From NCBI RefSeq assembly GCF_963455295.1, contig NZ_OY734020.1, forward strand, positions 2,728,001-2,792,000: DNA of 64,000 nucleotides. The letters run 5' to 3'. The notes under the pieces are model-generated. The model was not told the DNA's origin. It made no database searches and worked only from the letters and a program-made list of their open reading frames with translations. Of the stretch, positions 41,939-53,096 are shown one piece after another. The stretch's first letter is position 1. Each line of letters opens with the position of its first letter. Source of the stretch: Candidatus Thiodiazotropha sp. CDECU1 (GTDB lineage: Bacteria; Pseudomonadota; Gammaproteobacteria; Chromatiales; Chromatiaceae). The position numbers and the translations under genes are program-made.

Positions 41939-43213
41939 TTAACTATTCTCTTGTACTGCTCGCTCACCTGCCTCGACATCAACAAAATTCAACAATACAC
42001 CGCCAATGATGAACAGTATGCCAATAGAGAGAATAGAGAGGCGAGTATCCCCGGTAAGTACGCCGATCCATCCCATCAACAACGGCCCCAACACGGTTGC
42101 GAATTTCCCAAGCATGTTATAAAAGCCAAAGAACTCCGCCGACTGATCGTGAGGAATCAAGCGGGCATAGAGGGAACGGGAGAGTGCCTGTATTCCACCT
42201 TGCACCAAACCGATGGCGATGGCCAACAGATAGAACTCCCAAACCGCCTCCATATGATAGGCCCACAAGAGTATCAGCAGGTAGATGAATATAGCCAGCA
42301 TGATACCCTGTTTGGGACCGCGCCGATTGCCGATCTCACCAAAAACGAGGGCAGCGGGAAAACCGACAAATTGGGTGATAAGCAGGGCGACCATCAGATT
42401 ATTCGCATCGAATCCGATCGAAAGCCCGAAATCCACCGCCATTCTGACAATGGTATCGACGCCATCGATATAGCACCAATAGGCGATCAGAAACAGAAAT
42501 GCCATACGCAGTTGTTTCAACTTACCGAAGGTACTGGCCAGTTGGCGAAAACCCGCAAGTAGCCACGCCTTTTCGCGGGCTCCAACCACAGGCTCCTCCA
42601 CCAACAGGAAAAGTGGAATAGAGAAGACAGCCCACCATATTGCGACCAGCACGAAGGAGAGTTTCACTGCCTGTGCGGCATCCGCAAGACCGAAAAACCC
42701 GGGGAACAGGGTCATCAGGACATTGCAAGTGAATAACAGACCACCGCCAAGATAACCGAAGGCAAAGCCGTAGGCGGATACCTTGTCATAGTGTTTTTTT
42801 TGCGTCACCGAGACCATCAGGGCATCGTAGAAGATATTGCCACCGGAAAACCCGAGGATTCCCAACCCATAGAGCGCCAGGGCCATGACCCAGTTCCCCA
42901 TAACCACCAGATAGAGTGAGCCGGTCATAACTATGCCCATAGCGGCAAAGAAGAGCAGAAAGCGTTTTTTTGCCCCGGCCTGGTCCGCCACTGCCCCCAA
43001 CAGAGGTGCGAGACAAACAACCACGATGCTTGCCACCGAGTTGGCCATCCCCAGGCGGAAGGTGCTCTCGGTCACCGCCGCATCGGCGCTCCAGTACTGT
43101 TTGAAAAAGATTGGAAAGAATCCGGCCATTACCGTGGTGGCAAAGGCGGAGTTGGCCCAGTCGTACAGACTCCAGGCGAGAACCCTTGGCTCCCTTAACA
43201 AGGATTTGGGCAA
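41939..43213 (-). CDS. MFS permease, UMF1/Atg22-like
   Basis: A 424-residue permease with about 12 membrane segments. The start REPRVLAWSLYDWANSAFAT with the WSLYDWANSAF signature is characteristic of the UMF1 family, related to yeast vacuolar amino-acid effluxer Atg22. It follows a two-component system by 6 bases on the same strand, so it may be controlled by or co-transcribed with it. Substrate not predictable. Confidence 0.87.
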   Translation of the reverse strand: MPKSLLREPRVLAWSLYDWANSAFATTVMAGFFPIFFKQYWSADAAVTESTFRLGMANSVASIVVVCLAPLLGAVADQAGAKKRFLLFFAAMGIVMTGSLYLVVMGNWVMALALYGLGILGFSGGNIFYDALMVSVTQKKHYDKVSAYGFAFGYLGGGLLFTCNVLMTLFPGFFGLADAAQAVKLSFVLVAIWWAVFSIPLFLLVEEPVVGAREKAWLLAGFRQLASTFGKLKQLRMAFLFLIAYWCYIDGVDTIVRMAVDFGLSIGFDANNLMVALLITQFVGFPAALVFGEIGNRRGPKQGIMLAIFIYLLILLWAYHMEAVWEFYLLAIAIGLVQGGIQALSRSLYARLIPHDQSAEFFGFYNMLGKFATVLGPLLMGWIGVLTGDTRLSILSIGILFIIGGVLLNFVDVEAGERAVQENS

Positions 43214-43219
43214 TTGAGT

Positions 43220-43858
43220 CTACTCTTCGTTGTTCGGCTCAGAGAGTGTCAGATTGGCGTTGATCGCCATCCTCACCAGTTCAGCGAGTGAATTGGCCTG
43301 CATCTTCTCCATGACCCTGGCACGGTGAGCTTCGACGGTTTTGGCGCTGACCCCCAGGCCGCTTGCGATTTCCTTGTTTGCCTTGCCATTGGTCACCATC
43401 ACCATCACTTCGTGCTCTCTCGGTGTCAGGCGTGCCAGGCGGGTGGCGATCTCAGCGCGCTGGGCCTGCATATCCCGTTGCTTTACATCCAGCGCCAATG
43501 CATGGCGAATGCTCTCCAGTAATAATTCATCATTAAAAGGTTTCTCAATGAAATCGATCGCTCCCGATTTCATAGCCCTAACAGCCATAGGCACATCACC
43601 ATGACCGGTAATGATAATCACGGGAATGGCAATCTGATTTTCCCGCAAATACTCCTGCAATTCCAAGCCGCTCATTCCGGGCATTCGAACGTCCAATAAC
43701 AGACAGCCGGATCGTCCCGGATAGTAACTATTGATAAAGGCATCAGCCGACTCGAATGTCTCCACCTGCATGGACACCGATTCTATAAGCCATTTCAGGG
43801 AATTCCGCATGGCTTGGTCATCATCTACTACAAAAACTGTCGGTCGATTGGACATCAT
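43220..43858 (-). CDS. FixJ-family response regulator
   Basis: A 212-residue regulator: REC domain (TVFVVDDDQAMRNSLKWLIE, phospho-acceptor Asp in CLLLDVRMPGMSGLELQ, the lysine in IEKPFND) and a LuxR-type HTH (RLTPREHEVMVMVTNGKANK, then KTVEAHRARVMEKM). It shares one base with the stop of the kinase gene, so the two form a unit. FixJ/TodT-type regulators activate transcription when phosphorylated. The target genes are unknown; the MFS gene downstream is a candidate. Confidence 0.92.
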   Translation of the reverse strand: MMSNRPTVFVVDDDQAMRNSLKWLIESVSMQVETFESADAFINSYYPGRSGCLLLDVRMPGMSGLELQEYLRENQIAIPVIIITGHGDVPMAVRAMKSGAIDFIEKPFNDELLLESIRHALALDVKQRDMQAQRAEIATRLARLTPREHEVMVMVTNGKANKEIASGLGVSAKTVEAHRARVMEKMQANSLAELVRMAINANLTLSEPNNEE

Positions 43859-46407
43859 TAAAAACCTGGTAGTTTGAGTTTAGAATCCGTTGGTAGAATG
43901 ACATGAAAGGTCGTCCCACTGCCTACCTGAGAATCAACCTCGATCATGCCATGATGATCTTGCATGATTTTCTGGCTAATCCGCAATCCCATTCCCATAC
44001 CGCCTTTCTTGGTGGAAAAAAATGCATCAAAGAGATGACTCAAGGTCTCTTCCGGCATGCCTTGACCAGTATCTTTGACCAGCACTTGGACCATTTTATT
44101 GTCTATTCTCTCCGACTTCAGCAGCAACTTGCGTTTACTGATATCGACCTGCTTCATGGCATCGATAGCGTTCCGTACAAGGTTGAGCATCACCTGTTCA
44201 ATCTGTACCAGGTCAACCATAACCGGAAGGACCTCATCACTCAATTCCACACTCACCTCTACCTTCTGTCGATTTGCCTCGAACTCAATGAATGAGGCGA
44301 CTTCCAATACCAGGTGATTGAGATTCACCGCCTCACGTTCCTGGGGGCGTTTCCCCACCAACGAGCGAAGGCGCTTGATAATCTCACCGGCCCGTTCCGC
44401 CTGCACAGTGATCTGAGCCATGGCGTCCAACAGTTCGGCTTCACCGCCACTTCCTGCTTGCAGACGTCTGACACAGCCGCTGGCAAAATTGATAATTGCC
44501 GAGAGTGGCTGGTTCAGCTCATGGGCCAAGCCCGTCGACATCTCTCCCATTGTACTGAGCCGGCAGACATGGACAAGTTCAGACTGGTGCTGTCTGCTCT
44601 GTATCTCGGCCATACGCATTTGGGTGAAGTCGCGGCCATAGATATTGACATATTCCAACTCTTTGATGGGTGCCAGCAATAGTGAGAATATCTGTTCTTC
44701 CAGATTAATCTCGTAGACCTTGTTAACACCATCATTGAGGACACTGGCAACCAGGTTGCGCCAATAGAGAGGCAACGTCTGACCACGCTCACAATCCCAG
44801 TAGGTCAACAACGGCTCACTGGCCTCATTGGCATAAACGATTACACCCCTGTCATTGACGCGTAATACAGGGTTGGGATTTTCACTCGCAAGTTTGGCCA
44901 AACTTGAGATCTCCCGCTCGGCCTGTCTACGTGCGCTGATATCGCGGAGATAGACATTGAAAACCGTCTGGTGTTGGAGATGAATCGAAATGACCGAGCA
45001 CTCGATTGCCTTCTCCTCACCATTGGCAGTTTGTGCCAGCATCGGTTTATCATGACATTGATCAGAGCCGACACTCCGCTTGATGCATTGTCCCAGCATT
45101 TCGCGGAAACGGGTGCGATAATCGGGCTTTATGGCAATCTCCTCCAATTGCTTACCGATCAACTGATCCCTGGAATAACCGAAGAATTTAAGTGCAGTTC
45201 CATTGACCTCCACAACAATACCCTGCCCATTTAAGGTGATGATCGAAACCATGGAGTTATCGAACAGCGCACTCTTAAGAACCTCCGTTTCCCTGATCCG
45301 CTTCTCCTGCCTGTCGTGCAATGTATCACGTGCCGTAATTAACTGGCGGAAAAACTTCTTTACCCAATCCTCCAGTTGCAGAAGTTGATTTCCTTTTTCT
45401 ATGACCGGCTGTTTCACCCCCAGCGCCTGCTGCCCATAACTGGAGATGCGCTTCAAAACCTGATTGATCTTGGCAGATATCAAATAGATGATAAAGGAGA
45501 ACACAACCACATAGACCAGCGCAGCAAGCAATCGATCCAACTGCGCAAGTTTGGTTATATTTTCTATGTTCTGCCGCACCAAATCCCGCGATACCATAGT
45601 GGTGAACAACAGATTGTGTTCCAACGATTGATAGTGCGTTATTGCCTGGGATGTCAATAGATAGCTGTCATGCCAATCCCGTATATAGGAACCCTGGGGT
45701 ATTTCCCTGTTATCGCTGCTTACCAGCAGCCTTTGGTCATCTGAGTTGATCAATGCAATAAGGGTATCCGTACCGTGGGCCATCTTCTGCGACTCGGCAA
45801 GAAAGCGTTCATCTATATCGATGATCAGCAGGAGTACTGCTGGATCCGTCTCCTGCTGATAGGCGATATTCGACCATACCAACAGATAGGGGTAGCCATT
45901 GATCAGAGTGACATTCAGGGCATCATGATTTGGATACAACTCAATTACTCTTTCGAGACTGAAAGGCAGCAGCTTTCGTTGGTAGATCTCACGCGCATTG
46001 CCTTGCATATCCATCAGTACCACTTGGCTGGGCTCAATCATACTTACATTTGGGTGGCCGATTTCCAACCAGCTTGGCGTATCATTGTAATATTTTGCGC
46101 GCTGCGCCGACTCCTGCCAGGAAAAAGAGTTGAGGTAGGTGATGAGCTGCCAGTGATTTGATAGAGAGTGCCCCTGCACTTGCCACTCTCTTATAAACTC
46201 TTCGAAGCGACGCCGGGTCTCCACGGCACGTACATCCAGCCGCCGCACCAACTCACTTTGAAACAGCTGTTCCAGGTGCTTACCCTGGATCGGATCCAGT
46301 AATAACCAAGCAACCAATCCGCTGAAAATACCTGCCAACAGGGAGAGTGCAGGCAAGGATATATTTAGTAACTTGGCACGCCAACTTTTTGTTTTAATAG
46401 TGCTCAT
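43858..46407 (-). CDS. Membrane sensor histidine kinase with PAS domains
   Basis: An 849-residue kinase. An N-terminal span (ISLPALSLLAGIFSGLVAWL) and a second near residue 300 (ALVYVVVFSFIIYL) bracket a periplasmic sensor of about 270 residues. Two PAS domains (VSIITLNGQGIVVEVNGTAL, SENPNPVLRVNDRGVIVYAN) follow, then HisKA with GLAHELNQPLSAIINF and HATPase_c with NLVRNAIDAMK, VKDTGQGMPEE and GMGMGLRISQKIM. It is the partner of the FixJ-type regulator. Start chosen at MSTIKTKSWRAKLLN; the ribosome site is poor and the frame is open 25 codons upstream. Confidence 0.9.
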   Translation of the reverse strand: MSTIKTKSWRAKLLNISLPALSLLAGIFSGLVAWLLLDPIQGKHLEQLFQSELVRRLDVRAVETRRRFEEFIREWQVQGHSLSNHWQLITYLNSFSWQESAQRAKYYNDTPSWLEIGHPNVSMIEPSQVVLMDMQGNAREIYQRKLLPFSLERVIELYPNHDALNVTLINGYPYLLVWSNIAYQQETDPAVLLLIIDIDERFLAESQKMAHGTDTLIALINSDDQRLLVSSDNREIPQGSYIRDWHDSYLLTSQAITHYQSLEHNLLFTTMVSRDLVRQNIENITKLAQLDRLLAALVYVVVFSFIIYLISAKINQVLKRISSYGQQALGVKQPVIEKGNQLLQLEDWVKKFFRQLITARDTLHDRQEKRIRETEVLKSALFDNSMVSIITLNGQGIVVEVNGTALKFFGYSRDQLIGKQLEEIAIKPDYRTRFREMLGQCIKRSVGSDQCHDKPMLAQTANGEEKAIECSVISIHLQHQTVFNVYLRDISARRQAEREISSLAKLASENPNPVLRVNDRGVIVYANEASEPLLTYWDCERGQTLPLYWRNLVASVLNDGVNKVYEINLEEQIFSLLLAPIKELEYVNIYGRDFTQMRMAEIQSRQHQSELVHVCRLSTMGEMSTGLAHELNQPLSAIINFASGCVRRLQAGSGGEAELLDAMAQITVQAERAGEIIKRLRSLVGKRPQEREAVNLNHLVLEVASFIEFEANRQKVEVSVELSDEVLPVMVDLVQIEQVMLNLVRNAIDAMKQVDISKRKLLLKSERIDNKMVQVLVKDTGQGMPEETLSHLFDAFFSTKKGGMGMGLRISQKIMQDHHGMIEVDSQVGSGTTFHVILPTDSKLKLPGF

Positions 46408-46735
46408 AATGCAGATAGTCGAGGTGGGCGGCAATAAACCATCAAATTCTAATAAGGCTTTCGGTACATAAGGAAGCCACATACACCGTCCACTTCACCC
46501 TTTTTACCCTGGTTGCTATCGCGATTCCAGTTTATTGGGTAAATGCTATGAAAATCAGTTAATTCCCAAGCATCATGAATGTGCCCGATGTCAGCTTCGT
46601 AGGTCTAATGTTTGGTCTCTGGATACTTGAGTTTTAGCGGAACTTGGAAAACAAAAAAAAGACGCAGAATGCGTCTTCTTAAATATGAAATCCAGCTAGC
46701 TGGAATTATTATAGTTTTCAGGAGGTTCGATTAGG
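46408..46735. other. Intergenic region between the sensor kinase and PilZ genes
   Basis: Both flanking genes are on the minus strand. It holds the terminator at 46653-46677 for the PilZ gene and a palindrome CCAGCTAGCTGG at 46692-46703. The promoter of the kinase gene should be at its left part but was not pinned down. Confidence 0.5.
46653..46677 (-). terminator. Rho-independent terminator of the PilZ gene
   Basis: On the minus strand AAGACGC-ATTCT-GCGTCTT is followed by a run of T (complement of A8 at 46653-46660). It lies about 60 bases after the PilZ gene stop at 46736. A textbook terminator. Confidence 0.88.
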
Positions 46736-47131
46736 TCAATAGTTATAACCAACCTGTTTAGACAAGGCCTGGGAGGTTTCACTATAGCCAGTGTGCATAT
46801 ATGCCCTTTCCGCCACTGTAGCATAGCCATACAGCATTTTTCGTAGCATCTGTCTAACTCCGGCATCCAACTCACTGAACATCAGGCCCAGACAACCGGA
46901 TTGCTGATGCACGATGAACGCCTTGGCCTGGCACTGCTTCTGGCCGCCACAGGAATCGACAGGGAATGAGACTTCAACGATCGGATTCAGCTTATGTGTG
47001 CTGTCGCCAATATCGACCAGCATACCGCTCAAGCTGATATTTCTTATCTTAGCGTCTATTTTACCGAGAGTGCGATCATTGATGATAATGTCTAGAGTTA
47101 GCAACTTGCGATGGTCACGTCTGTGTTCCAT
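46736..47131 (-). CDS. PilZ-domain protein (c-di-GMP receptor candidate)
   Basis: A 131-residue protein. The N-terminal RRDHR supplies the RxxxR c-di-GMP motif and RNISLSGMLVDIG the (D/N)xSxxG motif, so binding looks possible. VEVSFPVDSCGGQKQCQAKA and VHQQSGCLGLMFSELD complete the beta-barrel. A C-terminal tail of about 30 residues has no recognised domain. It is monocistronic (own terminator). A link to the c-di-GMP enzymes elsewhere in the window is inference. Confidence 0.8.
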   Translation of the reverse strand: MEHRRDHRKLLTLDIIINDRTLGKIDAKIRNISLSGMLVDIGDSTHKLNPIVEVSFPVDSCGGQKQCQAKAFIVHQQSGCLGLMFSELDAGVRQMLRKMLYGYATVAERAYMHTGYSETSQALSKQVGYNY

Positions 47132-47288
47132 GCTTTGGCTCCGTATAATCGCTCTTTAGTCAGGACCTGAAAGTATGGACCCAGGGGGGAAAATTTCAAA
47201 TCGGGAGTATTGCCTCAAGAGATTAGGGTTTATCCTAGGTCAGGACCCCAACGACCCTCAAAACCCCCTTGATATGGTATGAAAAGAG

Positions 47289-47729
47289 ATGACGACAAAT
47301 AGCGACCTCGAGCCGACAGCTGCTCTTGCTCCAGGCCTCATCCGCCGCTTCGCTGCCATCCTCTACGATGGCTTGCTGCTGATCGCTCTACTCTTTGTGA
47401 CCACCGCCATCATCACCCTGCCATTGGGTAAACCAAGCGGGATCATGTTACTTGTTTTTCAAATTTTTGTCTTTGAAATCATACCTTTGATATTCTTTAC
47501 CGGGTTCTGGGCCTGGGGCGGCCAAACACTTGGCATGCGCGCTTGGCGACTCAAACTGGTCCGCATGGATGGGGGGGATGTCAGTTGGGCGGATGCCTTC
47601 AGACGCCACCTCGCCGCACTCTTTTCGCTGCTGGTTTTTGGCCTTGGATTTATCTGGATCCTGGTCGATCCGCAAAAACTCGCCTGGCATGACAGGCTGT
47701 CAAAGACTCGATTGATAATTGTCGAATAA
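47289..47729 (+). CDS. RDD-family membrane protein
   Basis: A 146-residue protein with three membrane segments and the RDD family outline: the first Arg-containing element LIRRFAAILYDGLLLIALL, then GGQTLGMRAWRLKLVRMDGG, and LAWHDRLSKTRLI with the Asp-Arg near the end. The function of most RDD proteins is unknown; some affect Na+/H+ or stress responses. It starts MTTNSDLEPTAALAPGLIRR. It converges with purA; a hairpin lies between. Confidence 0.83.
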   Translation: MTTNSDLEPTAALAPGLIRRFAAILYDGLLLIALLFVTTAIITLPLGKPSGIMLLVFQIFVFEIIPLIFFTGFWAWGGQTLGMRAWRLKLVRMDGGDVSWADAFRRHLAALFSLLVFGLGFIWILVDPQKLAWHDRLSKTRLIIVE

Positions 47730-47785
47730 TTGATCCAGATCACGTTTTCATTTTGGCCGAAATCGAATCGAGTCGACAGGACTTT

Positions 47786-47807
47786 TCCACACTCGGCAGA
47801 GTGTGGA
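47786..47807. terminator. Stem-loop between RDD gene and purA
   Basis: TCCACACTC-GGCA-GAGTGTGGA is a perfect 9-bp stem in the convergent spacer, 57 bases after the RDD stop and 107 bases beyond the purA stop. Neither strand has a U-tract after it, so it is a weak bidirectional terminator candidate. Confidence 0.5.
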
Positions 47808-47913
47808 TAGCAATCTGATAAACTCGATTCGGAATCAGCCCCCCTATCACATAGCACGCAGGCGACAATGTGACAGAAGTGGCTGGGTCATGAACGGAAA
47901 CCGGCTGAAAATA

Positions 47914-49224
<1,311 letters not shown>

Positions 49225-49293
49225 TTATTTCCGATCATTATCGGAGCTAGATTTACGATAAAGTTAGCGATTCTTGCAGAATTTGTTACAGAA

Positions 49294-50475
49294 TCAAACA
49301 GAAATCAGCCGCCATTGACCATCCGTCAATACCAGCTGTTGATTACACCCCATCTCTTCGGCATCACCATGCTGACCGGGTAAGGCACAGACGACCCTTA
49401 CCCCTGCTGCCCGTAAGCGGGCAATCTCCTGTTGCAGACCCTGATCATCCGAGGTTGGGGCGAAGACCGCGGAATTCTGCGCCGTCTGCTGGGGTAGATG
49501 TGCCACCCTTATCAGGGTCTTGAGATCACAGCTGAAGCCGGTTGCCGGCCTGGATCGACCAAACACACTGCCGATGGCATCGTAACGCCCGCCCCGGGCG
49601 ATCTCCTTGCCACTGCCGGGCACAAACGCGGCGAACACCACACCGGTGTGGAAGTGATATCCGCGCAACTCCGCAAGATCGAAATGGACCGGCACCTCAG
49701 GCAGCCAGACTGCGATCTGATCAGCCATCATCTGCAGATACTCCAATGCCTCCTTGACAACCTTGGAAGCGCCTTGCAGCTGATCCCTGGCCTGTTGTAA
49801 CGCGTTATCGCCATTCAACTCTCCCAGTCGGGCGAGCATGGCTGCATGCTCAGGGGCGATGGAAAACGCCTCGAGAAGCCTGTCGACTTCCGGCATCGCC
49901 TTACGTTGCAATGCATCGAAAAGCTCCCGCTCCTGATAATTGTTGAGACCGGCTTGTTGCGCCAGGCCTTTATAGATACCAACATGGCCCAGATCCAGGT
50001 AGACATCCTCGACACCGGTGGTTTTGAGGGTCTCCATCATCAACCGCAGTACCTCGATGTCACTCTCAACCCCACTGTGCCCGTAGAGTTCTGCGCCTAT
50101 TTGCAGCGGACTGCGGGTACCGGCGAATCCATCCGAGCGGGTATGCAGCACCGTACCCAGATAACAGAGACGGGTTGGGCATTGAGAGCGGATGTGATGC
50201 GCATCGATGCGCGCAGCCTGGGGGGTGATATCCGCACGAATCCCCATCAGCCGTCCGCTGAGTTGATCGGTCAATTTGAAGGTGTTCAGATCCAAGTCGC
50301 CGCCAGTGCCGGTCAATAACGAGTCGAGAAACTCGACAAATGGCGGGATTACAAAGTCATAGCCCCAGCTGCTGTATAGATCGAGCAACTCACGGCGCTT
50401 TTGTTCGATGAGGCCTGCTTCCAACGGAAGCACTTCATCGATGCCATCAGGCAGTATCCAACGTTCATTTTCCAT
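49294..50475 (-). CDS. hisZ: HisZ, ATP phosphoribosyltransferase regulatory subunit
   Basis: A 393-residue class II aminoacyl-tRNA-synthetase-like protein. ILPDGIDEVLPLEAGLIEQK opens it; YDFVIPPFVEFLDSLLTGTG, RADITPQAARIDAH and GGRYDAIGSVFGRSRPATGF follow. HisZ lacks tRNA-charging activity and activates the short form of HisG in histidine synthesis. Its place before purA is usual in gammaproteobacteria with short HisG. A histidyl-tRNA synthetase call is unlikely given the gene context. Confidence 0.93.
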   Translation of the reverse strand: MENERWILPDGIDEVLPLEAGLIEQKRRELLDLYSSWGYDFVIPPFVEFLDSLLTGTGGDLDLNTFKLTDQLSGRLMGIRADITPQAARIDAHHIRSQCPTRLCYLGTVLHTRSDGFAGTRSPLQIGAELYGHSGVESDIEVLRLMMETLKTTGVEDVYLDLGHVGIYKGLAQQAGLNNYQERELFDALQRKAMPEVDRLLEAFSIAPEHAAMLARLGELNGDNALQQARDQLQGASKVVKEALEYLQMMADQIAVWLPEVPVHFDLAELRGYHFHTGVVFAAFVPGSGKEIARGGRYDAIGSVFGRSRPATGFSCDLKTLIRVAHLPQQTAQNSAVFAPTSDDQGLQQEIARLRAAGVRVVCALPGQHGDAEEMGCNQQLVLTDGQWRLISV

Positions 50476-50476
50476 C

Positions 50477-50662
50477 TTAGTTCACCAGGTAGAGCAGGAT
50501 TACCCCGAAAACCATACTGACAAAACCGCTGATTCTCAGTGAGCGGTTATCTTGCTGAGCTATCATCAAGAGTGCTTCCCGCATGCTATTCGGGCTCAGG
50601 AAGGGCCATATCCCCTCGATCACCAACAATAGCGCCAGCGCTACAAGCAAATCATGCCACAT
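50477..50662 (-). CDS. DUF2065 small membrane protein (YjeT-like)
   Basis: A 61-residue protein of two membrane segments, MWHDLLVALALLLVIEGIWP and ISGFVSMVFGVILLYLVN, matching the YjeT/DUF2065 family found between hflC and purA. The start at 50662 is preferred: the frame further upstream would translate the terminator at 50678-50701, and GGGGA lies about 9 bases before this ATG. Function unknown. Confidence 0.85.
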   Translation of the reverse strand: MWHDLLVALALLLVIEGIWPFLSPNSMREALLMIAQQDNRSLRISGFVSMVFGVILLYLVN

Positions 50663-50677
50663 CGATGAATTCCCCAT

Positions 50678-50701
50678 AAAAAAACCGGGGATCATCCCGG
50701 T
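50678..50701 (-). terminator. Rho-independent terminator between hflC and DUF2065
   Basis: On the minus strand ACCGGG-ATGATC-CCCGGT is followed by six further T bases (complement of A7 at 50678-50684). It would separate the hfl transcript from DUF2065-hisZ-purA. It also argues against the longer DUF2065 start. Confidence 0.72.
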
Positions 50702-50844
50702 CGTAAGCATGCGGCCCGCCAGGACCGCCGGCCATTCTCTCAGAGCAGGACCCTGTTGTCCATGCGGATCGGATCAAGCAAGCCGATATTGGAAAATCAA
50801 GGGGTTATGACTACAGAATGACTGAACAGTAATGGTGCGATGCG

Positions 50845-50882
50845 AATCAGCCCACCACCCGTAGCGCAGGTGGTGGCTGATT
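50845..50882 (-). other. Long hairpin just after hflC
   Basis: AATCAGCC-C-ACCACC pairs with GGTGGTGGCTGATT around a ten-base loop: a 14-bp stem with one bulged base, starting 12 bases after the hflC stop. No U-tract follows, so it may protect the 3' end of the mRNA rather than terminate by itself. Confidence 0.5.
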
Positions 50883-50894
50883 TGTCACTTGAGG

Positions 50895-51764
50895 TTACTG
50901 ACCCCCGCGGTTCTTCAAGTAGCGGAAGAAATCGGAGTCAGGTTGCAGAACCATCACATCAGAACGGTTTTGAAAACTATTTTTATAGGCATTCAGACTC
51001 CGATAGAAGGAGTAGAACTCGCTGTCCTGTTTATATGCATTGGCGTATGTCTCCGCAGCCTTGCCGTCACCCTCACCACGTAGTTTTTCCGCCTCCCGGT
51101 AGGCGGAGGCCACGATGACCACGCGCTCACGATCGGCGTTGGCGCGGATCTTCTCAGCCGCCTCAGCACCCTTGGCCCGAAGGTCCCTGGCTACACGTTC
51201 ACGTTCCGCGCGCATCCGCTGATAGACCGACTCACTCACTTCCGGGGGCAGATCGATCTGCTTGACCCTCACATCGAGGATCTCGACACCTAACTCTGCC
51301 GCTTTGGCATCGGAATCCTTGGTCAGCTTGTCCATGATCTCGGTACGCTCGCCGGAGATAACCTCCTGCACCGTGCGTTTACCAAACTCATCACGCAGAC
51401 TGGTATTTATACGCTCCTGCAACAGGCGCGCGGTCTTGTCGAGACTGCCGCCGGTGGAACGATAATACTGCGCTACGCTGGCGATACGCCATTTGGCGAA
51501 ATAGTCGACGATAACATCCTTCTTCTCAGCGGTGAGAAAACGTTCGGGACGGGCATCCATGGTCTGGATCCGGGCATCGAAGGTCTGGACATTGTTCAGT
51601 ACCGGCACCAACCAGTGGAGACCCGGTTTGTAGTCAGTGGCGACAATTTCACCCAGACGCAGCTTCAATGCCACCTCCCACTGATTCACAACGAAAGCGG
51701 AGGCATAGACAATGATTCCAGCAATCGCTGCCACAGGGATTAACAATTTAGACGCTTTCATCAA
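50895..51764 (-). CDS. hflC: HflC, FtsH-protease modulator
   Basis: A 289-residue SPFH/band 7 protein: one N-terminal membrane span (LIPVAAIAGIIVYASAFVVN), a SPFH domain and a coiled coil (MRAERERVARDLRAKGAEAA). With HflK it forms the membrane cage around FtsH and limits its proteolysis of membrane proteins. The start overlaps the hflK stop by 4 bases. Complete. Confidence 0.96.
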   Translation of the reverse strand: MMKASKLLIPVAAIAGIIVYASAFVVNQWEVALKLRLGEIVATDYKPGLHWLVPVLNNVQTFDARIQTMDARPERFLTAEKKDVIVDYFAKWRIASVAQYYRSTGGSLDKTARLLQERINTSLRDEFGKRTVQEVISGERTEIMDKLTKDSDAKAAELGVEILDVRVKQIDLPPEVSESVYQRMRAERERVARDLRAKGAEAAEKIRANADRERVVIVASAYREAEKLRGEGDGKAAETYANAYKQDSEFYSFYRSLNAYKNSFQNRSDVMVLQPDSDFFRYLKNRGGQ

Positions 51765-52912
51765 CGAACCCCCCTTGTACGATCCACATTGCGGATCGGA
51801 CCGCTACCGCTCTGACTGCGCGAGGACTCTTGAGTAGAAAACTGTTGCTCTCTCACGGTACTTCCCTTCTCACTACCTTGGATCAGCTTATCCAGAGGTA
51901 GGTACATCAGGCTGTTGCCACCCTCCGTGTCCAGCATAACCTTGCTTGACTGCCCCAACATCGACTCGATTGCATCCAGATAGAGACGCTCCCGTGTGAC
52001 TTCAGGTGCAAGACGATACTCTTTGAGAATCGCCAGAAAACGGCTCACATCACCTTCCGCTTCGGCAATCACCCGGTCTCTGTAGGCATTCGCGTCGGCG
52101 GTACGGCGTGCCGCCTCACCACGCGCCTTGGGTACGACCTCATTGGCGTAGGCTTCGGCCTGATTCTCCAGCTTCTCCTTATCCTCGCGGGCCTTGATGG
52201 CGTCATCGAATGCACTCTTCACCTGCTCCGGCGGCTTCGCGGGCTGCATATTCACACTGGTGATAATGAGGCCTGTCTTGTAGGTATCGACCAAGCCCTG
52301 GGCACCAGTCATTATCCGAGCCGCTATGGCGCCACGCCCCTGGGTCAGGATAAAGTCGAGATCGCTCTTACCGATGATTTCACGCACCGCGGTCTCGGTT
52401 GCGTCGCGCAAGGTCTTGTTCGGATCCCGATCCTGAAAAAGGAAGTCGGCTGCGTCCTGTATACGGGACTGGATGGTGAACTCCACATCGACGATATTCT
52501 CATCCCGGGTCAACATCTGCGCCTTGTGACGAAATGAGGATATCTGGTCCACATTGACCAGAATGCGCCTTTCGATTGGAAACGGGATATGCCAGTGGGG
52601 TCCCGGCTCGGTGGTCTCTGAATAGGCGCCGAAGCGCAGTACCACGCCACGCTCGGCGGGCTCGACGATATAGATTCCGCTGGCGAGCCAGACGATCAGC
52701 CCGATAGCGACGATCACACCGATCGTTTTGGAACCAGGCCCTGAGCCACCGCCAATCGAGGAACCGCCCCGGGAAGGCTTGCCGCCTCCGAATATTCCAC
52801 CGAATTTATCCTGAAGCTTTTTTACCACTTCATCCAGGTCTGGTGGACCTTGATCGCCACCTTTACCGCTCCAAGGATCTTTACCGTTTCCACCCGGTTC
52901 ATTCCAGGCCAT
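51761..52912 (-). CDS. hflK: HflK, FtsH-protease modulator
   Basis: A 383-residue SPFH protein starting MAWNEPGGNGKDPWSGKGGD, a glycine-rich N-terminal tail usual for HflK, then one membrane span (TIGVIVAIGLIVWLASGIYI) and a SPFH domain (GVVLRFGAYSETTEPGPHWH). GGAG lies 7 bases before this ATG; a start four codons earlier is possible. Partner of HflC. Confidence 0.95.
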   Translation of the reverse strand: MAWNEPGGNGKDPWSGKGGDQGPPDLDEVVKKLQDKFGGIFGGGKPSRGGSSIGGGSGPGSKTIGVIVAIGLIVWLASGIYIVEPAERGVVLRFGAYSETTEPGPHWHIPFPIERRILVNVDQISSFRHKAQMLTRDENIVDVEFTIQSRIQDAADFLFQDRDPNKTLRDATETAVREIIGKSDLDFILTQGRGAIAARIMTGAQGLVDTYKTGLIITSVNMQPAKPPEQVKSAFDDAIKAREDKEKLENQAEAYANEVVPKARGEAARRTADANAYRDRVIAEAEGDVSRFLAILKEYRLAPEVTRERLYLDAIESMLGQSSKVMLDTEGGNSLMYLPLDKLIQGSEKGSTVREQQFSTQESSRSQSGSGPIRNVDRTRGVR

Positions 52913-53096
52913 TGAACACTCCAACTATTGTTACTGGTTTAATCCGCGTTAACTCAAGCAGCGGATATCTATTTATGGGGACGACTATAGCCAAATTCAA
53001 TCCGTATTAGGATATCCATCAAACCCCAATCTGGCGCCATTCTATCAGTACCCGGGGGGGTAGTGTACATCGTGATGGATTCTGTGACACTCAACA

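Noticed and set aside
49294-50475. Histidyl-tRNA synthetase
   Set aside because: The fold is shared, but the start and the position between DUF2065 and purA identify HisZ.
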